DNA of 64,000 nucleotides, taken from assembly GCA_015665455.1 (NCBI GenBank), contig JADFAD010000003.1, positions 1 to 64,000 on the forward strand, written 5' to 3'. The position numbers and the translations under genes are program-made. Under the pieces are notes generated by a model. It was not told the origin of the DNA, did not search any database, and saw only the letters and a program-made list of their open reading frames with translations. Each line of letters begins with the position of its first letter. Within the stretch, counting starts at the first letter, position 1. Shown here piece by piece: positions 58,364 to 64,000 of this stretch. The DNA comes from Oceanospirillaceae bacterium. GTDB taxonomy: Bacteria > Pseudomonadota > Gammaproteobacteria > Pseudomonadales > Litoribrevibacteraceae.

Positions 58364-58969
58364 TTAAATCTTATAAAATCCTTTCTTTTCTGTTATTTTT
58401 ATTAGATCAATAATGGAGTGAGCGCCTAATTTTTTCATCAAGCTGGTTCTATGGTTGTTGATCGTTCGTTCGCTGTTGAAAAGCTTTTCTGCAATTCCAC
58501 TGTTGGTCATGCCTTGAAGAACCAGTTCAAGTACATGGACTTCTTTTTTGGTTAATATATTTTCAACGCTGCTCAAGTATTGTTCTATTTCTTTATCAAG
58601 GTAGCGATTGCCATTTAACACGGATTCCAGCGCAATCAGTATTTCGTTTGGACCTCCGGCTTTACTAATAATGGCGTCGGCGTTTAAATCGTGAAGTTGT
58701 CGAAACAAACCGCCTGATTGCAATCCCGTCATGTAGACAATTTTACTTGAAGGGAAATACTTTTTGATGAAATGGAGCATTGCCACGGGGCCTTCACTGG
58801 GCATTTGGCAATCAAGAATAAATACATCGACGTGAAGGTTTTGATCAATCGTCCTGAGTTCATCGGTTGAGTTGGCTTCACCTACTACGTTATAACCATA
58901 ACTGTTGATTAATAGTTTTAGACCGTCTCTAAAGATTTTATGATCATCGGCGATGATTACGTTTTTCAC
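58364..58969 (-). CDS. NarL/FixJ-type response regulator
   Basis: Response regulator of 201 residues. The receiver has IIADDHKIFRDGLKLLI, the phospho-acceptor Asp53 in FILDCQMPS and Thr/Lys at VYMTG and ISKAG. The LuxR-type HTH covers about residues 135-200, with LTKKEVHVLELVLQGMTNSG and FNSERTINNHRTSLMKKLGA. It lies just upstream of the binding-protein and hybrid kinase genes on the same strand, 59 bp away, so it is the probable output of that relay (inference). The 210-bp spacer before it holds no gene. Confidence 0.92.
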   Translation of the reverse strand: MKNVIIADDHKIFRDGLKLLINSYGYNVVGEANSTDELRTIDQNLHVDVFILDCQMPSEGPVAMLHFIKKYFPSSKIVYMTGLQSGGLFRQLHDLNADAIISKAGGPNEILIALESVLNGNRYLDKEIEQYLSSVENILTKKEVHVLELVLQGMTNSGIAEKLFNSERTINNHRTSLMKKLGAHSIIDLIKITEKKGFYKI

Positions 58970-59179
58970 TTATTGGCTCTCGTAAAGACTAAACGACATA
59001 GGTTTAGTTAATATCTGCTCTTTCTAATATTATATACGCGACTTGTATGAAAATAGTAGAAGTGGTTCAAACCAATGAGTGGATCAATCTTTTTAGATGT
59101 TTGTTCATGCATGGTCAATAACATCTCTGCAAATATAATCGGGCTTTAACTCCATACTTTTTACAATAAGAGAATAAGA

Positions 59180-59632
59180 ATGAAACAATTAACAACGTCC
59201 TTGATGCTTTTGGCATTATCTTCATTAAGTCACGCTTCCACCGAGTCACTTCAGACCGAGTCACTTCAGACCGAGTCACTTCAGACCGAGTCACTTCAGA
59301 CCGAGTCACTTCAGACCGAGTCACTTCAGACCGAGTCACTTCAGACCGAGATAGGCCAAAGGGAAGTTCTTTTGGATAACGACATCGTTGAGGTCGTCAG
59401 ACTGACGTACCCTGTAGGTACTGAGAGTGGCATTCATACTCATACGCACCCAAACCGTGCTGTGTACTTTGTGAAAGGCGGTAAGTTGGAACTCGTGCCT
59501 GAAGACACCCAGAAGAAATCCAAAGTGATCAATGTGCCTGATGGTAAGTCACTGTTCTTACCAGCAACAACGCATAATGTTAGAAACATTGGGGACACTG
59601 AAGTCATTATTATTGAGACTGAAATCAAGTAA
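59180..59632 (+). CDS. Secreted cupin with a 7-fold TESLQ repeat after the signal peptide
   Basis: Exported protein of 150 residues. The signal peptide (about 1-19, ending SHA-S) is followed by seven exact copies of T-E-S-L-Q (about 21-55), encoded by perfect 15-bp repeats, then a single cupin domain. The cupin metal motif is HTHTHPNRAVYFVKGGKLEL, and the second is ATTHNVRN, so metal binding is likely. The repeat unit keeps the frame at any copy number, so it is a length-variable linker. Function of the cupin is not known. The stop overlaps the convergent diguanylate cyclase gene by 8 bp. Confidence 0.85.
   Translation: MKQLTTSLMLLALSSLSHASTESLQTESLQTESLQTESLQTESLQTESLQTESLQTEIGQREVLLDNDIVEVVRLTYPVGTESGIHTHTHPNRAVYFVKGGKLELVPEDTQKKSKVINVPDGKSLFLPATTHNVRNIGDTEVIIIETEIK
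59240..59350. repeat. Seven perfect 15-bp tandem repeats plus a partial copy inside the cupin gene
   Basis: ACCGAGTCACTTCAG occurs seven times without change from 59240 to 59344, followed by ACCGAG. All copies are in frame. Identity at the DNA level, including third positions, suggests recent expansion. Confidence 0.97.
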
Positions 59633-60722
59633 ACACTTTTTTTGTTGATGAGGAACTGAATTGATAACCGTTTTTGCCGTTCCTCTTCACTTCATACATT
59701 GCTTTATCGGCTTGTGAAATCAACTCTTGTGGGCTTACTCCGTTTTCAGGATAAAGGCATATACCTATAGAACTGCTGATCATTATTCTGCAATCGTCAA
59801 TACTGATAGGAGCTCGTATTGAAGCGCATAAAATATTCGCCATGTTATCAACGTCTGTTCTGCTTTTTACATCGGTCATAATTACAATAAATTCATCACC
59901 TCCGTAGCGAGCGACAGTATCTGTTTCTCTTAGACAATAAGCCATACGATTCGTCGTCTCTATGAGTACCTCATCACCAATACGATGACCGAATTCATCA
60001 TTGATGGGTTTAAAACCATCAAGATCAATAAATAATACAGCAACCATCGCATCATTTCGTCTTGCCCAAGCACACGACTGGTTTAAGCGATCCACCAACA
60101 AGTATCGATTTGGTAGTTGTGTCAGAGCATCGTGAGTGGCGATGTGCGTTATTTGCTTTTCGATTTCTTTTTGTTGTTTGATTTCTTCTTGAAGTTCACT
60201 TGTGCGTTCTTCAATGGTCTCTTCGAGCATTTGGTTGTAGTGAATCAGCGCCTGTTCAGCTCGTTTTTTCGCGGTTGTGTCGACCGACACAATAATAAGG
60301 TGTTGAATATCATTGTTGTCGTTAAATACAGGCACAATGGTTGAGTGGAACCAAAGCTCGTTATTATCAAGGTCTAAAACAGGTTCTTCTTGAGTTACCA
60401 CTTGTCCACTTTGAACGGCCTTATCCAGGCTCGAAATCATGGAACTCTTAAAAGATTCAGGGTAGAAACTGAAGGGGTAAGGTTTACCGTAATATTCTGA
60501 AATGTCTTCTATTTTTAACGAATCGATACCCGCTGTGCTCATATATTGTAAGTTGTAATTGAGATCCACGATCTTGTTACAGTTGGGAGAGCTCTCTAAC
60601 CATGTTATTTCTGTTGATTGGGTTGTATTGAGATGAGACAGCTTTAGGTTTAAACGTCGAATCTCTTGTTCCAGTGTTTTAATTCTTTTCTTAAGTGCTC
60701 TATAGGTAGGTTTTGTTGGCAT
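59625..60722 (-). CDS. PAS-GGDEF diguanylate cyclase
   Basis: Cytoplasmic protein of 365 residues predicted to make cyclic di-GMP. An N-terminal coiled coil (about 8-32) is followed by a PAS domain (about 45-150), a second coiled coil (about 155-192) and a GGDEF domain. The active site is intact, ARYGGDEF (274-278), and the inhibitory I-site R265-x-x-D268 lies five residues before it, so feedback inhibition is expected. No EAL domain is present. It converges with the cupin gene. Confidence 0.92.
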   Translation of the reverse strand: MPTKPTYRALKKRIKTLEQEIRRLNLKLSHLNTTQSTEITWLESSPNCNKIVDLNYNLQYMSTAGIDSLKIEDISEYYGKPYPFSFYPESFKSSMISSLDKAVQSGQVVTQEEPVLDLDNNELWFHSTIVPVFNDNNDIQHLIIVSVDTTAKKRAEQALIHYNQMLEETIEERTSELQEEIKQQKEIEKQITHIATHDALTQLPNRYLLVDRLNQSCAWARRNDAMVAVLFIDLDGFKPINDEFGHRIGDEVLIETTNRMAYCLRETDTVARYGGDEFIVIMTDVKSRTDVDNMANILCASIRAPISIDDCRIMISSSIGICLYPENGVSPQELISQADKAMYEVKRNGKNGYQFSSSSTKKVFT

Positions 60723-60872
60723 AATATGATTGGTGTTTTTTATTGGGATCGGTTGAGTATAGACATAAATTGGGGTGTTTGTGATACGTACTCAGTAGTG
60801 TTGCTATAGGGGGTAAAACCACCCATGTTTGTATGTTCGATTAAGAATGAAGATTCGTTTAATCGGGTTGTA

Positions 60873-60915
60873 TAAAAAACGCCCAGCCAATCGGAGAACG
60901 ATTGCCATGGGCGTT
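60873..60915 (-). terminator. Intrinsic terminator of the beta-helix protein gene
   Basis: On the minus strand AACGCCCA pairs with TGGGCGTT (60878-60885 and 60908-60915), with an inner CAATCG/CGATTG stem, followed by six T. It lies about 40 bp after the stop of the leftward gene. Confidence 0.9.
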
Positions 60916-60954
60916 GGTAACTATGGTGCTTGTATTATGCTTCGCTAATGAACC

Positions 60955-63900
60955 CTAGTTTTGGTTGGGTTGTGTCACTTGTGGACAGATATCACTCGGG
61001 CAGGGTTTGCCCAGTTGCTCCCAGATGTATGACGTTAAGGTAATGGGTCCACCGTATAAGCCATTTCCGGGTGCCGCAAAACCTCTTGCACCATTAATGG
61101 TATCGTCAGGGCCAACTTGGTCTTCTTGATCCGTTCGTGTTGGACCTGTGTAGCTGTAGTTGGCAAACTTTTCTTTAATAAGATCTTCGTGCGGGTAAGG
61201 CCAGAGTGCATGTTCTGTTAGCTCATCCCACCCTGTATCACCACGAAAGGTACCTGAACGACCTAAACGATTGACGATATGCGCACCCAGTCGCTTTCCA
61301 TCTTCACCGGCCGTTGCTAACGCTGATTCGTCGTCAATCCTTGGGAGATAGGTTAATCCGTTTGTTGTTGGATTGATTTCAAGTTTGTTCGGGAAGTAAA
61401 CGTTTCCGCCATAACTGCCATTCGGAATCGACCAGTCTGTCATACCGTTATCGAAAAAGTTAACGTAGTTGAATGTGATTTCACTCACTGATATTCCCAT
61501 TAAACCTCTAGGGTTCGTTTGTTCTCCATCCCAGCCCGATTGGTAAATAATGGAGTTTGAGATCCTTAAAGGGTGATAAGCATGGTAAAAATAACTTCTT
61601 GCTTGGGTATCGAAGCGTCCCAGAGTTAACTGTTCCGTTTCTAAAGGGCCGGTCATATTGATGTAGTTTAACGGACCGCTGTGACCATGGTTATCTCGGG
61701 CGACGGTATCACCCCAGCCGATGCTGTTTTTAACGTAATTGAATTTAGCATCTGCATGATCGTCATTCATTCCCGTAAAGGGTAGGGAATTGTTGACTGA
61801 AATGCCTGAGTGATAGGTACTGTTCTCTGGATAGCCTTTACAATCGGAGGCCGCGTAACCAAACGAGTTGGACATGTAAGTATGGCGTACCCAGAATTTA
61901 TCTGAGTTGCTGTCAATCACGATGGCATTCTGCCAGTCAATGTTTTTACTGCAATAGGTCATCATGCTGCCAACGGGCTCACGGCCAATGTATCCATCGA
62001 TACGAGATACCGCACGCCTGACTACACTGTTCATACTTTTTCTAAAACTGATCTGGTATCTGGCGTGTCCCCAAGTATAAATATCTTCCATGAGAACCTG
62101 ATTTGAACGGCGCACATAGACGTTGGTTGAACCACAGGTGTTGCTGCTTGTGAAACTGCATTCAGCCATTCTTCCTGAGTCGGATGCCCCCATATCAATC
62201 AACTTCATGTGTTGGACGTTACTGATAAAAATCCCTGTTTGCAGTGAGTTATTTACATGAATACCTCTGAATGAAATGTATTCAAGAGGGTTGGCGCCCA
62301 CGTATTGCTCAGGCCAATCCGGGTTAATCCAATTGCCTGTTACCCTAAATACGGAACCGTTTTTGCCTTCACCGTCCAAAATTACTTTTCCGGGATTCTC
62401 GGCAATGACGGTGGTAAAGTGTTGTTCGTCGCCAGAAGGTGGGAGTGAACCGCCTGCAAAATTATTGATGAAGTCTGACTCTTCGCCACGGTACACGCCA
62501 TCCCTGATAATCAAAGTACCACCAGGGATAAGGGCATCCAGACCATCGGCCACGGTGTTATAAGGCTCATTTTCTCCTACATAGATGATTTGTGGTACAT
62601 CGCCAACTGTGACAATCCAAGTTTCGATGGTTGAAGAACCATCTGGCGCGGTTGCTTTCACGCCAAAATGCATGCTTTCACTGGCCATGTCCGAAGGTAC
62701 ATCCCATTGGTAGCTACCTGTAGCCGGATCAACTGTTGCTTCATCAGGCCCGTATTCTTTCGTCCAAACGACATTTAAGGCACTCAGTTGTGTGGGTTGA
62801 TAGTGGTAGAAGGTATTCGTATCAATGGATTGATCATTAACGTGTTGGATTTTTACAACAGAAGTGACTTCTGGCGCGGTTGAAACGCTATGCGATGAAG
62901 ATAAGGCTGAAATTTGATTGGCATCGCCATAAGCAGCCACTTGATAATGGTAGGTTTGATCTGCTGTCAGGTTGACATCTTCATAGTGGGTTGAAGAGGT
63001 TCTGGCTATCTCAACGTTATCTCGATAGACGATATAGCCAAGTAAATTAGAGGTGTCTGTGGGCGCATCCCATTCAAGACCTATGGACGTTGCCGTAACA
63101 CTCGAAGTTTCCAGTGCAGAAGGCGCTGAAGGAGCAGAGGCGGGTAGCGTTAGGGTAGTTACTGTCAATGTTGGTGTGGGTTCCGATTCATTTCCTTCCG
63201 TAGTATGGGATGTCACTTTGTATTGATAGTTCATGTCCGCTTCAAGACTTGCGTCGGTAAAACTTAGGTTGTTTGTTCGCCCAACTTCTAGGTCGTCGCG
63301 ATAGATAACGTACCCGATGATGTCATCATTAATTGATGACGCTTCCCAATTCAGTTGCGTTGAACCGTGGGTCGTATTGGATGCACTTAGATGAACAGGA
63401 GGGGACAATAATTCCGGTGATACAATGCCCGATTGACTGTTACTGGTTAACCAATCGAAGTCCCAATTTCCACTTTCGGCCTGCAGGGTTATGTGGCTGT
63501 CTTCAGGGGTTGCAGGTAGGTTTTCAAGCGGGTGACTGACCATGAGCTCTTCACCACGATAGATCAAGAGATGTTCATCTTCGATATTTAATGTGATGGT
63601 TTGCCACGTATTTTCGTCAATCAGTAAGCCGTATCCGTTTCCTGAGTAATATTGTGTGTCATAACCTGCACGAACAATCTTAAAGAAACCGGAGCTGCTG
63701 CCTTTCATGATGAGTGAATAGGTGTGTTGGTTCTTTTCCCCGTTGGGTCCCGTGAATAAGTGGAATTGGAGTGTGGCATAACTGGGTGTGCCAGCAGCGG
63801 GCTTGGCCCTGAATCTTACCGTCGCGTTGAAATCTGACACAAGAGGTTGTTTGCTTATGAGTTCATTCTCAACACTTGAGGTTAACGTGAGTATACTGTT

Positions 63901-64000
63901 TTGATTAAGGTGAGACTCAGCATGGGTCCACTGGGTCAGGTCATCAAACTCTTCTCTGTAATGGTTGCCCGCCGTGGCGATGGCATCTAAATCCCAATTT
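60955..64000 (-). CDS. Large extracellular protein: jelly-roll/LamG-like, FN3 repeats and right-handed beta-helix (5' end cut)
   Basis: The frame is open through the right edge, so the true start lies outside the window; a GTG at 63840 that could be taken as start falls inside a domain. At least 1014 residues are encoded. Order from the edge: a LamG/DUF1080-like beta domain (FDDLTQWTH, then SYATLQFHLFTG, TWQTITLNIEDEHLLIYRGEE), two fibronectin type III domains (APSAPSALETSSVTATSIGL), a cadherin-like region (WTKEYGPDEATVDPATGSYQ), and a pectate-lyase-like beta-helix (TVADGLDALIPGGTLIIRDG to the C terminus). Such proteins bind or cleave polysaccharides. No catalytic residues can be assigned with confidence. 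A terminator follows the stop. Confidence 0.82.
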   Translation of the reverse strand, partial: NWDLDAIATAGNHYREEFDDLTQWTHAESHLNQNSILTLTSSVENELISKQPLVSDFNATVRFRAKPAAGTPSYATLQFHLFTGPNGEKNQHTYSLIMKGSSSGFFKIVRAGYDTQYYSGNGYGLLIDENTWQTITLNIEDEHLLIYRGEELMVSHPLENLPATPEDSHITLQAESGNWDFDWLTSNSQSGIVSPELLSPPVHLSASNTTHGSTQLNWEASSINDDIIGYVIYRDDLEVGRTNNLSFTDASLEADMNYQYKVTSHTTEGNESEPTPTLTVTTLTLPASAPSAPSALETSSVTATSIGLEWDAPTDTSNLLGYIVYRDNVEIARTSSTHYEDVNLTADQTYHYQVAAYGDANQISALSSSHSVSTAPEVTSVVKIQHVNDQSIDTNTFYHYQPTQLSALNVVWTKEYGPDEATVDPATGSYQWDVPSDMASESMHFGVKATAPDGSSTIETWIVTVGDVPQIIYVGENEPYNTVADGLDALIPGGTLIIRDGVYRGEESDFINNFAGGSLPPSGDEQHFTTVIAENPGKVILDGEGKNGSVFRVTGNWINPDWPEQYVGANPLEYISFRGIHVNNSLQTGIFISNVQHMKLIDMGASDSGRMAECSFTSSNTCGSTNVYVRRSNQVLMEDIYTWGHARYQISFRKSMNSVVRRAVSRIDGYIGREPVGSMMTYCSKNIDWQNAIVIDSNSDKFWVRHTYMSNSFGYAASDCKGYPENSTYHSGISVNNSLPFTGMNDDHADAKFNYVKNSIGWGDTVARDNHGHSGPLNYINMTGPLETEQLTLGRFDTQARSYFYHAYHPLRISNSIIYQSGWDGEQTNPRGLMGISVSEITFNYVNFFDNGMTDWSIPNGSYGGNVYFPNKLEINPTTNGLTYLPRIDDESALATAGEDGKRLGAHIVNRLGRSGTFRGDTGWDELTEHALWPYPHEDLIKEKFANYSYTGPTRTDQEDQVGPDDTINGARGFAAPGNGLYGGPITLTSYIWEQLGKPCPSDICPQVTQPNQN

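Noticed and set aside
59115-59339. Minus-strand frame with Thr-Arg-Ser-Glu-Val repeats
   Set aside because: It is the antisense reading of the 15-bp repeats in the cupin gene.
63333-63840. GTG 63840 as true start of the beta-helix gene
   Set aside because: The frame is open further upstream to the window edge and the domain is continuous across the GTG.

Overview
The window reads as the chromosome of a marine gammaproteobacterium, most likely from the Oceanospirillales or a neighbouring group (inference). The basis is gene content: a class II (long) ketol-acid reductoisomerase divergent from IlvY, the EF-P paralogue EfpL/YeiP, YacL, YceK and YnfA families, RmuC, ApbC/Mrp with a DUF971 partner, MtfA, a CobU-CobT-CobC set, and many sensory and secreted proteins. 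The sequence looks modestly AT-rich. I saw no rRNA, tRNA, CRISPR array or complete insertion sequence. Both ends of the window cut a gene: a probable tyrosine recombinase at the left edge and a large secreted beta-helix protein at the right edge.

Layout. 1-6992: recombinase 5' end with three CGGAAT palindromes, a YceK-like lipoprotein, a flavin amine oxidase, ilvC/ilvY, and a GH18 chitinase. 7385-14722: a secreted beta-propeller/di-haem cytochrome, a membrane-anchored glutamate-synthase-like enzyme, two small conserved proteins and a Bcr/CflA transporter. 14853-26258: the most unusual region. A LuxO-like sigma-54 activator and a hybrid-kinase-like protein are transcribed leftward, divergently from a rightward locus of four DUF4402 pilin-like subunits, a PapD-like chaperone and an usher. 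26385-41998: transporters, an M90 peptidase with a SEC-C tail, cobalamin salvage genes, a zinc-ligand-less sirtuin, a phasin-like coiled coil, RmuC, a ROK kinase and several conserved unknowns. 42034-54383: a TetR regulator, ApbC, a PsiE-family protein that seems to use an AUU start, secreted hydrolases, a hemerythrin/DUF2249/NnrS-like nitric oxide cluster, EfpL and an AraC regulator. 54407-64000: a periplasmic binding protein plus hybrid kinase pair, a NarL-type regulator, a cupin with a 15-bp tandem repeat, a diguanylate cyclase and the truncated beta-helix protein.

The main discovery is at 14853-25489. By alignment to family consensus, every phospho-acceptor of a LuxN/LuxU/LuxO-style relay is replaced: kinase His to Asn143, receiver Asp to Glu555, Hpt His to Ser712, and the receiver Asp of the LuxO-like activator to Gly53. 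The sigma-54 output module (Walker A, GAFTGA, Fis-type HTH) is intact. Both near-identical major pilin genes have a good -24/-12 sigma-54 promoter. Each promoter lies about 185-195 bp downstream of two copies of a GTTGCA-N3-TGCAAC palindrome, spaced 43-44 bp centre to centre. The simplest reading is a dedicated, apparently phosphorylation-independent circuit controlling a surface fibre. The two pilins differ by only one mature residue while about 60 of their codons differ synonymously, so the protein sequence is held very tightly.
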